Position numbers and translations under genes: made by a program. DNA of 64,000 bases, taken from NCBI GenBank assembly GCA_051294375.1, contig CM119263.1, forward strand, positions 16,160,532 through 16,224,531. The letters run 5' to 3'. The notes under the pieces are model-generated. The model was not told the origin of the DNA, ran no database searches, and saw only the letters and a list, made by a program, of their open reading frames with translations. Shown here in pieces: positions 39,291 through 57,551 of this stretch. This DNA is from Paraspadella gotoi (taxonomy: Eukaryota; Chaetognatha). Each line of letters starts with the position of its first letter. Position 1 is the stretch's first letter.

Positions 39291-40594
39291 CTTGTTTCTG
39301 TTTTTCGTAGACTTATGGGGTTTTCCGCCATTTTACTTTTTGTTCTGATTCTTTAAAATTTCAGCAACAAAAATAGCTTTTAGTTTTATGGGTAATTTTT
39401 GAGAAGTGGAATGTTGATCTTATTAGTTTCCTTGTACACTGTACAGATTTATTCTTCTTCAACCAACCATAGAATAAGTAAACTAATTAAGGCGCTCAGT
39501 TGCAGCGAAACCGCAAATAGGAAAAGTTGATTGCAGAATACAGATGAACAAATTTAAAATGCTACGAAAAATAGTAATGAGTAATTTTTTTAAATTTGAT
39601 TAACTTTTTTTTCCTATGGAGAAAAAATTCGTTGTTTGTTACCATTAAAAAAAAACCGCTCCCTCCTAATTACAATCTAACGAAAAGGAAAGAAAATATA
39701 TTATATATTATATATATATAATTATATATATATATATATATATAGGGCAGAAAGTAACTTTTAACTTTGTGTTGAATAGATGCCTCCCTCTATTTCCAGA
39801 AGACAACACTGACATCCCTCTCCCCATTACATTATAAAAGAATATACTTTTTATTAAGAATATAACTACATCTAATATATAGTGAAATTTATTAAATTTT
39901 TAAATTTTATTTTTAAATTTTAATATAAAATTTTAAACTCTAATATAGTAAAACAATCTTGAATTTTTTCATACGAATATATTTCCAAAACCATTTCATT
40001 ATATTAAACCAAAATAACTTATTTTTGTATTGAGAAATGAGAAATTTTATGACGGCACAATCCCAACCGTGCGTTCCAGATTTAATCCTAGAGACCCTCC
40101 CACTTCCTTAGCAAAGCGAGACGGTGCTGTTCCAGTATGTTAAGGGTCGACCACAGCGTATCGTACGCCAACTGGTGTTTTGCCCCGCCCCCCCGGTTTT
40201 ACACCTTACTCAGCTTAAATAAATGAAGGGAGAAACTATGTAAATTCAGGAATATCTGTGATTAAAACGAACGTGGCCATTAGCATCCGTTCGCCACATA
40301 TCTGTACCGTTATAATAATTTATTAGAATTTCAACTTTTATTTTAATTTTTATTAAAAATTTTGCCTACTTGATTTTATTTCGTGTCACAATCCCTTACT
40401 GTTAAAACAACTTTTTACTTTATCTATTTTTAATAATGTCAACAATGTCAAATTACGTTCGGTTAACTTGAATTATTTTAATTATTTTTTAATAATTACT
40501 AATGAAATAAATAAGTTCACGAGATATTCTCGAAATTAAACCAAAAATCTAATTGCTGTTTTGTTTTTCCCAAAAGGATCTGAGAATGCGACCA

Positions 40595-40714
40595 TCTCAC
40601 GCCCTCTGACGACGGCTCCGCCAAACCGGAACTCATTGAAGAATGAAGATGTCCGTCCTCTGCGTGCCCATTCCGTTGTTCCTCACTCATGGCAATGGCA
40701 TTGGCCTCTGACAT
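40595..40714 (-). other. Possible small coding exon (unrecognised)
   Basis: A minus-strand ATG at 40714 opens a frame beginning MSEANAIAMSEEQRNGHAED, rich in Ser, Glu and His. Its base composition is more even than the surrounding AT-rich DNA. A GTGAGA donor-like site follows SSEG near 40600. It could be the first exon of an unseen minus-strand gene; I found no partner exon. It may be chance. Confidence 0.2.
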
Positions 40715-41309
40715 AAAGACGATTATGTCTCGTCATAATGGGGTGTTTTCGTCATCATTACATATTGATCCTGTATGAATTTTAAATAGTGTTTATGGTT
40801 GGAAAACTTTACATCGAATTTCTCAGGGTTAGTTCAGTTTCTCAATTTCTCAATTTTCTTTAGTTCAGTTGATAATTTTTTGTCCTTTCGCTACTTTTTC
40901 TTATTTACGGTATCTCTTGAGTTTGAAAATGTGTTCTGCGCATTATATTCATAATTTCAGACTATATGTTTACTATACATTCCCGTAACTAAACTGAAGT
41001 CAATGCGTCAGCTTTAGGCCGTCACTAATTCTAATTCTAATTGGACTTCGTTGTCATTACCTTATGCCTTAAAATCATTTCACCATTACTTAAGATAAAT
41101 AAACTGGGTAACTTTACTGTTGGACGTCCGCAACCAACCTTAGCTACCACCGGTCGGTGTTTTGTTAATCCAATTTTGTTTTCAGTTTTTTTTTTACTAT
41201 ATTTTTTATTTCTTTATTTTTCTTTAGTTTAAAAAAATATATTTTTGCATATTATGTATTATTTATTCGAATAATTGTTTTAAATTTATTTCAATTACTA
41301 TTTTTATAT

Positions 41310-41540
41310 TATATTTTTTAAACGGTTAACAATTGGGTTAAGAGTGGTTAGGGATTAGGGGTGGTTACTGGTTAGGGATTAGGGGTGGTTAGGGGTAGTT
41401 ATGGTTTAGGGGTAACTCGGGGAGTTTGTAAAATAAAATTTGTAATAAATTTTTTTTTTACTCTTACTAGTATCCTTTTTTTTCATAACGAGAAAAAAAA
41501 ACCGACTGCAAAATCCCAATCGGCGAATGTAAAAATAAGC
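41310..41540 (+). repeat. Dispersed repeat with TTAGGG-like interior
   Basis: It contains AAACGGTTAACAATTGGGTTA, then several GGTTAGGGATTAGGGGT units, and ends ACCGACTGCAAAATCCCAAT-CGGCGAATGTAAAAA. The same parts recur in reverse order and orientation at 48.25-48.47 kb. It lies about 350 bp upstream of the ELP1 start. Confidence 0.6.
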
Positions 41541-41849
41541 TAATAAACCAATTGATTTGCATAATTTTCTTGAAACTAAAAGTAGAAAAAATCTATTAAA
41601 AAATTACGTAACAATGGTTGTTTGATAATTCGGCTTTTTGCTTATATTTCGTGAGCCGTTAAAAATAAAGAAAAATTTCTATCGTATCTATTTAAAATAA
41701 CTAAACGCGAAGATCCACGATTGCCATCCGGAATATCGCCTCCCAACAATCTCTGCATGTCGGTCCACATTTTATTGTTTCTGAAAAACCTTTTATTATA
41801 CCCCACTTTTTGACTTGCTAAGGTTTTTTAATTACTTTAATTTTTGTTA

Positions 41850-41885
41850 TATCTTCCCATATTCTCATTTTCTAACTTTTTAAGA
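41850..41885 (+). promoter_or_regulatory. Splice-acceptor-like tract directly before the ELP1 ATG
   Basis: TTCTCATTTTCTAACTTTTTAAG ends one base before the ATG, with a branch-point-like CTAAC. This implies that the mature 5' end of ELP1 mRNA is spliced here, in cis or in trans. Confidence 0.45.
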
Positions 41886-44800
41886 ATGCGCAACCTTAAA
41901 TTGCTGTGCCATCGGCATTGCGACTGTGCATTCGCCGTTGATGATGACGGTGAGACTTTCGTATCGATTGACTCAGAGACAAGTCGCGTCTTTGTCGCAC
42001 GAAAAAATTCCGTTGTCGCGATCGATGAGAGCGCGTTAAAGGTTTTGTGGAGATCGAAATACGAGAGAATCGATGATATCGTCGGAATTCATTGGTCGAT
42101 GGAGCACGATGCTGTTGTCGTCGCTACCATAGGTATTTTTTAGGAGAGGAGGTTTTTTTTCGGAAAATAGGAGAAAGATAACTTTCTTTGATTAGGCGGG
42201 GACTTGATGCTGATGAGGCTTCCTCCGTCATTTCCGACAATTGACGAGCATACAAGCCATCCCAAGTTGGAGGAGATAGATGAAGTTGGTGCCTTCTCAG
42301 GGGGGTGCCGCGCGATGGCTTTCAGTCCCGACGAGGAGCTGTTGGTGGTTCTGACAGGCGATTCCACTTTTGTTCTGGTCACCGTCGCCGACTTCGAACC
42401 TCTGATGGAAGAGAGCTACTCCGGCGATTCGAACGGGACTAATGCTTTTGTCGACGTTGGTTGGGGAAAAAAAGAGACACAGGTAAACCGGATGCGCATT
42501 GGCGATAAATCGAGGCTCATAAATTTTCTCCCACTAGTTCCACGGAAGCGAAGGGAAAGCGGCGGCGGTGCGAACCTCTTCTCCACCCGCGACTACGTCC
42601 TCATTTGATGATGGTCGTCCCCGCGTGGTGTGGCGCGGTGACGGCCAGCACTTCGCCGTTTCATTCTTGCAGCCGGCTGATGAAGCCATTGGCGTCCCAG
42701 CGCCTAAAAGAAAAATCCATATTTACTCCAGGTAAGTAATAAGTAATAAGAAGCTTGTAAGTGAAACAAAACTTTAGAGATTTTCAAATTAAAATTTCAT
42801 CTCCTAACTTTTGGCTGAAAGTTGAGCCAAAACGAATGATTGTCCTCTTATAATATTTTTGTGCGAATTTTATGAAATGAAGACCTTTAACCATTTAAAC
42901 ATTTTAAAACCTCGTTTCACCTTTTCTAGAGATGGTTCCTTGCATTCCACTTCAGAGGATATTGCTGGTTTGGAACACGCTCTTTGTTGGCGGCCCGCAG
43001 GTTTGTATTTTACATTTGCTATACAATATTTACTTAATTGTTAGCCAATTTGATGAGCGGTAATTTTTGTAGGATGGCTCAACTTGATGCGGCATAGATC
43101 GGCTTGAAGTTTGTTAGTGGTTCATAGACAGTTCTGATATAATGATTCATTACCTGCAACCCGTATTCGAGCAGCCATGAGCATCACCTTATATTTAGCA
43201 CTGATCAAGCGATTAAGAGCGGGCTTATTATAAAATGACTTAAAACAACTTAACGGCCTGGAAACGACTAATTACTCTTAAAAAACCCCGACACTGGCTA
43301 TTATAATAACGTGATCTGTATAAAAGGAAAGTGGTTAATATAAATTAATACGTAATGATAATCAATTAAAATTAATTAGAGTATAAACCAATGCTTTATT
43401 AAACAAGCCACAAATAGGAGACGTTGACAATTACATTGATTCTTCAAGAATTTGAGTCCAACAAATTTGTTCTGCTTCACAGGTAACCTTCTTGCTTCCA
43501 CTGTGCGTCGACCTAACAATCATGCGGTGACTTTTTTTGAACCCAACGGATTGCGTCACGGGGAATATTTTCTTCCGTTTCCGACTAACGGTGTCGTCGT
43601 CTCACACATGGCGTGGAACGCCAACTCTGATGTTTTTGCAGTTATATTCGACGATACCTCGGACTCCGACGCGTCAATCTCTCGTCGACGCCATCTTCAG
43701 TTGTGGACCTGTAGCAATTACCATTGGTATTTAAAGCAGTCCTTGTCGCTTGGTCCTCCAACTTGCGGTTCAGCGCTGCTTTGGGATGCTGTTGTGCCCT
43801 ATCGTCTTCACGTTGTCGATGGGATCGGCGTCTATCGAGAGTTTGAATGGTCTCTGGCTGTCGATCGGTGAGTTTTATTTAGATAAACTGTGTATTTCTA
43901 ATTATTGATTTTTTCTTATTATTCGTTAAGATCTACGACAGATTCTTCAGAAAGCGATGCTCAAGTTTCGGTGATCGACGGAATTTCGGTCAAAGTAACT
44001 CCTTTCCGCATTTTGAATGTTCCACCTCCGATGTTCGCCTACGAACTCAAGCATCCGATCTTTGTGAACTCCCTCTGCGCTTCTCCTCGTACTGCTAATG
44101 ACTTGGCCGCTCTGGGAGAAAATTTGAATCAAGACGTCGACGAGAACCGACGGTGGTCGTTGTTTCTTTATTCGGCGACCATTACAGCTGAGGACCCGGT
44201 CGAGGTTGGGTTTCATCGTAGAGCGACTCCGTTAAGCCTCCGCCGTCGAATTGAATTGACGATCGACGATTCCTATAATGCGCATCCCCAACACTTTACG
44301 TGGGTACAGGAAGAAATCTTCGTCCTTGTCATCGAGGGCTCATTGCTTTATAAAGCGGTACTGACGACAGAAGACTCGGTAACGGCGTCCCCACTAAAGT
44401 CATTTCATCCCTCGTTGGTGCGATCTTTGACTCCATCAAACAGTTCTGATTTCTTGTTCGTCCATTTGGACGACGGAAGAGTCGGAGAGCTTGATCTCGT
44501 TAGCGGCGTATTCAATGAGGTGATTCGTTGGCGATCCCCTTGCGAGACAGTATTGACAACCTCATTTCCCGATACTCCCGAGGCGATTGTAGGTCTCTCC
44601 TTCCGCGGCGACCTTTTCATAGACGATATAGAGATTTCTGACTCTGCCACTTCGATTGCTATTCATCGAGACTTTGTGCTTTACACAACTACTAAACACG
44701 AGTGCCTATCCCTGCGCCGATCTTCGTCTCTGTCCGATCTTCGTCGAGTCCTTTCTGACAGAGGTGGTAAGACTAGGGAAGACTGCCTGACGTCCTCAGG

Positions 44801-46811
44801 TTATGCCGTTGTTCGCCCTGTCGAGCGTGGATCTCAAATCGTGACCGTCATTCCTTCGGAGACTTCTCTCATTCTCGAAATGCCTCGCGGTAATTTGGAA
44901 ACTGTGCATCCCAAAGCTCTATTGCTGACGGCTGTGGAAAAGTTACTGAGAGCAGAAAAATACAGAGACGCAATCAAATTAATGCGTCGACATAGACTCA
45001 ATATGAACCTTTTGCACGATTTTGATCCGAAGGAATTTATGAATAAAATAAACATTTTTGTCGAACAAATTGCTGACGCGCATTTATTTAATTTGTTTTT
45101 GACGGATTTGGAGAATACAGACTATTGCTGCTCCTTATATAGAGATTTTTACTCTCAACGATCTCCGGCGACTTTCAAAAACAAAGTAAACGACATATGT
45201 GACAAAATGGTTTTTACCCTTTGCGCGTCGGATAAAGTCAAATTTATCACAAGTGTCTTGACTGCTTTGGTTAAAAAGTCACCACCAGAGACAGCAGCTG
45301 CTCTCGAAATGCTTCGTACATTGAGAGCAGCTGACGAAGAGTCAGCCTCGAAGGCTTTGAATTATCTTGTATGTCTCACCGATGTTAACGATTTATTTGA
45401 TGAGGCTTTAGGAACGTACGACTTGGAGACTGTTGTAATGGTCGCTGAAAAGAGTCAAAAAGATCCAAAAGAGTACTTACCGTTCCTAAATAAATTAAAT
45501 CGGCTTGAAATACAATTTAGAAATTACACTATTGATATGCACTTGAAACGCTGGGAAAAAGCATTGTTCAATATTCACTCTTGTGGGGACAAGTATTTTA
45601 AGTCCCACGCGCTTCCTCTTATTGAAGAGCATGTTCTGTATTCTCAAGGCCTTAGGTTGTTTGACCGAAAAAGCCCTTCCTACAAAACCATCTCAGCTAA
45701 GTTTGGCGATTTTTTAATAAAAAAACGGCGGTATGAAGAGGCGGGCGTGGTTCTCTCTCGCGTTGGTCTTTACGAAGAAGCCTTTTTGGCTTTCAAATTG
45801 ACCGGTGATTGGCGGCAGATGGTCTGCATGGCTGCTTATTTGAAAATGGGGCCCACCGATCTGGCTCGGGCTGCCCGAGAGATGGGGGATTTGTTTCGTA
45901 CGTCTGATCGACATTTAGAAGCGTCTGTGCTTTTCGAACAATATGCCGGAGATGTGGAAGAAGCCATCGTAATTTTAGTCGAAGGTCGGGAGTGGGATGA
46001 AGCTCTGCGACTTATGCACAAATACGGCAGGATCGACTTTATTGAGTCGCATCTAAAAGATTCCCTAGTGTCTTCTTCAGAAGAGTTGATGGCAGCCGTG
46101 GAGGCACTTCACGAGCAGTTTTCTCGTCATGCCGAAAGGCTCGTCCTTGTCAGGCGCGAAAAGAAAGGTCGGATTGAAGATGCGTCCTTGCTCATGGAGG
46201 AAGATAAGGATGGCGATCTCTACTCGGAGATCACGTCAGCTTCCGGCTTCAGCAGACAATCAGCCCAGTCCAACGCTTCTTCCTCGTTTTCCAAAATATC
46301 TGGAAAAACGAACAAAGCAAAACGAAAGCAGGAAAAAAAACTGGACAGCCTTAAGGAGGGGGGAGCTTTCGAACACGTTGCTCTGGTAAAGGCGCTTTAC
46401 ACAATTTTCGACAACGTGAACAAGTTGAAGCCTGAAGTTAGCAGACTCATCAAAGTTTTAATGCAATTTCATTTTGAAGACGAGAGCGTTCGACTCGCCG
46501 ATGCAATGGGAAAGTTAGAGGAAGAACAACGGTTACATGTAGACGACATTTGGCCTTCAACGGCACAGGATGTCGTTGATGGCACCGATTATAGCATAAT
46601 GAGTATAGGACCATCCACCACGGCAAATAGCATCGCGGCCTCATTCTCCCTACGAGACGATCGCGTCGACGAGTACGACTTTCATTTGTTGGCGCCACAC
46701 ATGCGCCATCCTCCTGTTGGATCAGTAGCGAGTAGAGGAGAGTTTAGGTTGGACATCGTAGCGTCCGCGAGTGAGGCCATCGTTCATCGATCAGCCAAGG
46801 CCGAGCAATGA
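41886..46811 (+). CDS. ELP1: Elongator complex protein 1 (IKAP), 6 exons
   Basis: Largest scaffold subunit of Elongator, which makes the carboxymethyl modification on wobble uridine 34 of cytoplasmic tRNAs. Exons 41886-42132, 42196-42482, 42538-42731, 42930-43000, 43483-43867, 43931-46811 join in phase to 1354 residues; human ELP1 is 1332. Family signatures: FHGSEGK, VWRGDGQHFAVS, LWTCSNYHWYLKQSL and YRLHVVDG in the N-terminal WD40 propellers; helical repeats (HRLNMNLLHDF, YEEAGVVLSRVG, EWDEALRLMHKYGRIDFIE) in the C-terminal half; and a lysine-rich segment NKAKRKQEKK near residue 1190, where family members carry a basic tRNA-binding/NLS region. The last exon, 2.9 kb, is unusually long next to the five short ones. 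The ATG lies one base after a pyrimidine-rich AG (41883-41884), so an upstream 5' UTR exon or a trans-splice site is likely. UGP2 begins 149 bp downstream on the same strand. Confidence 0.95.
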
Positions 46812-46960
46812 CTTATTTGTATGGCAGCTTTCGCCTTTAGTTTGAATGTTGTCAGCAATAGCGGAAAGTCATGTGACTGTCAAACGATGCTGGCTCGTAA
46901 AAATTTATCTGTGATAATTTTTTTGACTTTTAGCATCTTAAATTAACAAATTAAAACAAA
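46812..46960 (+). promoter_or_regulatory. Very short ELP1-UGP2 intergenic spacer with splice-acceptor-like site
   Basis: Only 149 bp separate the ELP1 stop from the UGP2 ATG. The spacer has TGATAATTTTTTTGACTTTTAG, ending with AG at 46932-46933, followed by 27 bp of AT-rich leader before the ATG. I see no TATA box or AATAAA. It could be a trans-splice acceptor of an operon or a 5' UTR intron acceptor. Confidence 0.4.
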
Positions 46961-52132
<5,172 letters not shown>

Positions 52133-52672
52133 GGACTGATTTGGTTTAATTTTTATAAAGATTGTTGGATCTTTTAGAATCTCCTAAAAAAGCAACACGG
52201 ATTTTTTATAAAAAATTTTCACAATCTTGGCGTTTAACTTATGCTCATTTTGATGACTGAAAAATTGTGTATAGTATTATCGAATTACTGAAGCTCAAAA
52301 ATCATTATCGAAATTACCCCTACGCTAGTATTTCTTATGTCACAATAGGTTTTTGTGCTACATCGCTCAGCTGGCTTCTCCAATTCTCAGTCTAGAGCCT
52401 ACTCGAATTAAGCCATTTTATTCTAATAATTGTTGATTAATGATTATTCAGGAGAAACTCGTAGTTTTTATTATATTATTTGTACCAAATATGGCTTTAC
52501 CTTACAACGCTGTGGTATCATTCTGGTCAATTATCATTTTTAGTGTTTCTAGTCTTTATTGTTACCTGTGGAAAAATAATATTTTCGAGATTATTAGATT
52601 TTTATTATTTTCAAATCCTTTTTACTAATTTGTGCATCCTGAAAGTCGAAATTAATTCGTAAAATTTAGCAA

Positions 52673-52678
52673 AATAAA
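52673..52678 (+). terminator. UGP2 poly(A) signal
   Basis: AATAAA, 541 bp after the UGP2 stop and 225 bp before the HM13 start. Confidence 0.5.
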
Positions 52679-52902
52679 TATCCTAACACAGTATTTATAT
52701 AGTTTTTTTGCATCTATTTAAAAAAATTTGAGGAAAAAAAATTATTAAAATTAAATACTTTAGAAAATATTTTTGTGCGTCTGATATTCAGTGGTATACT
52801 TTGGGATTTAATCGGTCTTTTTTGGTGCTCAAATCAAAGACATTTTATCCACAACAGGAAATTATTAAATCAAAAAGTATATTTTTAAGACGCTAAAACG
52901 CA

Positions 52903-54235
52903 ATGGCGGAATCCACGATGTCAGCCGGGGGAAACGATGTTCTTACGGATCAAAAAGGTGTAGATGCAATTCTAGACTCGGTCCAAGACGTCGTAAATGC
53001 GACCGTGAAACCGGTGAGACGGTCGTTTATTTCTTATTTTTATCGGCAAGAATCGGCAAGAATGCGCTTTATCGTAGGTCTCGACGCCCGAAGGCATGGC
53101 CATCGCCTACGGCAGCCTCGTCGTCATGGCTCTGATCCCGATCTTCCTCGGCTCATTCCGGTCGGTGAAGCATCAAGACGACCAGAAGGCGGCCGGAGAG
53201 CTTGTCGAATCGATGAGCTCCAAGGACGCCGCCATGTTCCCTTTGATCGCCTCCTGTGCCCTCTTCGGCCTCTACGTTTTTTTCAAGATTTTCTCCAAGG
53301 AACACATCAACCTACTTTTGACTGTTTATTTCTTTTTTCTCGGCGTTTTCGCTCTGGCGCATATTCTCAGCCCGCTCGTCTGCAAACTGGTACCGGTAGG
53401 CTTTCCCAACGCCAACTACAAGCTTCTATTCTACAAGAATCCTCGTCCAAAGACGACAGTTCCAGTACCGGCGCTTTCGACGGCCGGCCCCGCTGCCGAC
53501 GCTTCGGCGGCGCCCGCCACGGCTGCAGAGAATCCTGCGGACAAAGCGGAGGAAGAAGAGGAACTCTTGAACTATGAGTTCGATCGACGCGACGTGGTCT
53601 GTCTTTTGCTCTGCATGGGGGTCGGATTTTGGTACTTTCTTAAAAAGCACTGGATAGCCAACAACCTGTTCGGTCTTGCTTTCGCCGTCAACGGCGTCGA
53701 GCTGTTGCAACTCCCTAAGATCTCCACGGGCTGCATTCTCCTTGGTGGCCTTTTTTTCTACGACATCTTTTGGGTTTTTGGCACTGATGTTATGGTGACT
53801 GTTGCCAAGTCCTTTGAGGCCCCCATCAAGCTCGTCTTTCCTCAGGACCTGCTGGAGAAGGGTCCGCTGGCGGCGGACAACTTCGCTATGCTGGGCCTCG
53901 GCGACATTGTCATCCCGGGAATCTTCATCGCCCTACTGTTGCGTTTCGACGAAAGCCGGACGAAGACGGGCGCCGCCAGTAGACGGGTCTATTTTTACAC
54001 GGGATTTATTGCTTACCTATCCGGACTATTGCTTACCATTTTCGTCATGCATGCGTACAAGCATGCTCAGCCGGCGCTCTTATACCTAGTTCCAGCCTGC
54101 GTTGGGGCGCCGGTTTTGATGGCGCTGGTCAGGGGGGAACTATCAGCTCTTTTTAATTACGACGACGGCGCCGGAAAGGGGGAAACGGAGGGAGGGGAAG
54201 CGGAGGAGGGTAAGGAAGAGAAGAAGAGGCAATGA
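52903..54235 (+). CDS. HM13: Signal peptide peptidase (intramembrane aspartyl protease), 2 exons
   Basis: ER presenilin-type GxGD aspartyl protease that cleaves remnant signal peptides within the membrane. Exons 52903-53013 and 53078-54235, with a 64-bp intron, encode 422 residues. The three diagnostic motifs are present: FFYDIFWVFGT (catalytic Asp about 266), LGLGDIVIPG (catalytic Asp about 313) and QPALLYLVP (PAL at 369-371). Around them are the expected multiple hydrophobic segments, starting with IAYGSLVVMALIPIFLGSFRS. A luminal/cytosolic insert rich in Ala, Pro and Glu (about residues 160-195) separates the first block of membrane segments from the catalytic half. The C-terminus ends KKRQ, a fit to the KKXX ER-retrieval signal used by the family. 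UGP2 stops 770 bp upstream on the same strand. Signal peptide peptidase-like paralogues are less likely because of the close match around the YD, GLGD and PAL motifs and the dilysine end. Confidence 0.95.
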
Positions 54236-55694
54236 AGGATTTAAGAACCTGGGAAGGGAGGTGGACGCTCGATATAGAATAGCGGGAAATTCGACAAAGG
54301 CTAAGGTGGATGACAAAACTCGGTTCATTAACATTTTTTGGGTGGTGGTTTTTAAATTTTTTAAAGAAGAGATTACTCTCATATGAATCTTTGTTGATAC
54401 TTAATCACAATCACTGTCCTTCCATTTCTTGTGATTTTTTTTTTCCGCCAGTTTTCTGTTTCTTCGCTGTTATGATTTTAGTGTAAATTATTTTATACCC
54501 AGCTAGTCGATTCAAAAGCTTTCTGTTTAGATCTGATTTATCATAATCTTTTCTGTGATCATTTTTTAGATGCGAGCATGCATCTTTAGTACCTAACTTT
54601 TTTTAGTCGGTCGGTTTCTTTTCGGGCAGTTAATTTAAGAAGATATATGAATAAGTGGCCGCATTTTTGGATAATCTTTTACCTCATTGTATAACTTGTT
54701 ATAAATCAAAAACTTTATTAAAACGTGGCCGTTTACTCATGTATAATTTCGTTTTACATTCCAACTAATATTACAATATTAAATGGTAAGAATATTTGGC
54801 ACTTTCGTGTATTTTTTAAATTTGTGACATTGAGCGGATAACTCGAGATATCATTGAGTGGATAAGTCGGATAACTCTTGGAATTTTATTAAAATATAAC
54901 ATTTTTAACCGGTTTTTGTAAAATCTTAATTTTTTACTTCCAGTCAAGAAACTACGTTCGTTTATCTTCGACGCAGCGACGCGGCCCCCCAGTCCACGCT
55001 GACGAAGAGTTGAAGCCACCCCAGAGTCAGACATCAGCCGACTCGAGAGACTTCAACGCATTAGCCTCCCGCCCTGAGAAACCCTCTTCGTACTCCGGAC
55101 CAGCATTTCTCAGAAAAAGAGGACGTCGGTCTCTTTCTTTCTTTCGCTCCACGTTCGGTTCCAACACGCACGAAGAGAGACCGAACGATCATCTTTCGAA
55201 AAGAGAGAGGGTTTCATCACCATCCCGAATTAGCGGTCACTCCAGACTCGAGGCTTTTAATCTTCGCAGCATCCAAAAGCAAAACTCGCCATTTTATTCA
55301 AGGAAGAATATACATTTCCATCTTCGTATATTTTCCTCAACCGTTTCCCGAACCCGCCCTTATCTATTTTTAATTTACCATTACCTGATCTGTGACAACA
55401 TTTGATCCATCCATAACCTTGGCAACATCGAAAACGAAGTTTCCTCAGCCCTCTGTCCCACCCTCAAAAAAAAGAGAAACTTAAAAATCATCCCATCTTT
55501 AAAATAAAGATCCTGAATAAAATACTCGGCGGGGAATTCCTTTTTCAATCGAGTACAATTTTTTCAAAAAAAAATTTTCGCAAGCTTCCATTTGAAAATA
55601 AAAAAAATAACAACCCCTACAAAAAAACGTTAAAAACAACAAATATTACCAACAAAACAAAAATCTTACCTTTTATACCAACACCACGACCCTG
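54236..55694 (+). other. HM13 3' flank and Y-box 5' flank
   Basis: A 1.46 kb gap. A 131-codon frame at 55010-55405 is Ser/Arg-rich and probably not a gene. ATTAAA near 54716 could serve HM13 polyadenylation. Confidence 0.5.
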
Positions 55695-57516
55695 ATGCGT
55701 ATCATGGGGGATTCGGATAAAAACGACATGGTGGTCGTCGTAGGAACCAATGGCGAGGTGGACGGGCCGGAAGGGGGCGTCAAGGCGGTCAACAAACGCA
55801 TCATTGCCCAGAAAGTCACGGGAACCGTGAAATGGTTCAACGTAAAATCCGGTTAGTTGTAATTATAACGCGTCATGTCGAAATTCGTCTTTGTAAACAT
55901 AGCCATTAGCCAATCATTGCCATGCTTTTCGTCTCTGCACCCTTTTTCAGGTTACGGCTTCATCAATAGAGACGATACCAAGGAAGACATCTTTGTTCAT
56001 CAAACTGCGATCATTAAGAACAACCCGAAGAAGTATCTCCGCAGTGTCGGAGATGGCGAGATCGTTGAATTCGATGTGGTGGAAGGAGAAAAGCAAGGTA
56101 GGAGCGTTTAGTGACTGCCAATCACTGAATATTTTGCAACATAAATTTTCTACTATTACTTTCAAATGCCCTCCCCTTTTTCCCCGATTTTGCAGGGAAC
56201 GAGGCGGCCAACGTGACTGGTCCTGGCGGGGCGCCCGTACAGGGAAGCAAGTACGCTGCGGAGCGTCGGCGGTACCGCGGAAAAAAGAAGGATGGCGAGT
56301 CGGGTGGGGGCGATTCCGAGGGCGACGATGAAGGGGACGAGGAAGCGGAGATGGAGGCGCACGAATATCGCCAGAGAGGAAGAGGTCGAGGCAGAGGAAC
56401 CTTTCAACGGGGCGGCAGGTATAGTGATTCTTAGGTTCATTATGTACAGAAGGCTTCATATTATTAAATAAGGTACCCGTTTTTTATCTCGTCAGACGGG
56501 CGTGATAATCGTTTAGAATTGCTTCTTTGTGCCGTCGTCGTCACGCTTGTTTCATATTGATACCCGTATTTGTTTGTTTTATTTACAAAACATTTTTTAT
56601 ATAAAAACTACTACGAATTACAATTACTTTTTAATTATATGTCGCGCTCTCTCTTTTTTTTCCGTCGCTGCCTCTTCTGATTCGTCTAAAAAGGAGTTCA
56701 GCTCTGCAGCGGCTGTTCAGCGGCTTTTTCTCTTCTTTCTCTTTCTCTTTCTCTCTCTCGCTTATACACGCATTTGTTTTATTTATGATAAATGACTATC
56801 ATCGGCATAATCGCATCAAAGAATGACTATCATTGCATCAATGTATGATTATCATCGTATCAATGAATGACTATAATCGTATCAATGAATGATTATCATC
56901 GCATCAATCATTTGGTTATTATCACATCAATTATTGGTTGTCATTGCATCAATCATTTGGTTGTCATTGCATCAATCATTTGGTTATCATTGCATCAATC
57001 ATTTGGTTATCATTGCATAAATAATTGGTTATTATCGTATCAAAAATCAATTATTATTACATCAATCAATTACAATTACATCAATCAATTATTATTATTA
57101 CTTCAATCAATAACATCAATCAATTGCCATTACCTCAATCAATTGCTATTACCAATCTATTATCAATCAGTTATAAACATATATTGGACATATGGGACAT
57201 ATGGACATATAAACATAAAATCACATATCTCGGCTCAGGGGGCAAATATTGAAATTCGCCTCGATAGTTCTATTTGTATTCACGTAGGGATCATTCATAC
57301 CAAATTTCAGTGAATTTGGTCCAGTATTTACTCGGAACGTGTTCTGGTCACAAAAAAATGGGTACCTCATTTTATAATATGAAGCCTTCTGTATGTTATA
57401 TGATATTTTAATGTATAAGGAAAAAGTTTAAATTGTGTTGCAGCAACGAATTTATTTATTTATAAACGGGCATGTTTCGATTCGGTTTACGAACTATTTG
57501 TACATTGTATAATGTA

Positions 57517-57551
<35 letters not shown>

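Noticed and set aside
39012-39310. Two overlapping frames of ~90-112 aa in a GC-rich island
   Set aside because: No motif and no splice sites; kept only as an unexplained island, not as a gene.
55010-55405. 131-aa Ser/Arg-rich frame upstream of the Y-box gene
   Set aside because: No recognisable domain and low-complexity content. It may be 5' UTR or chance.
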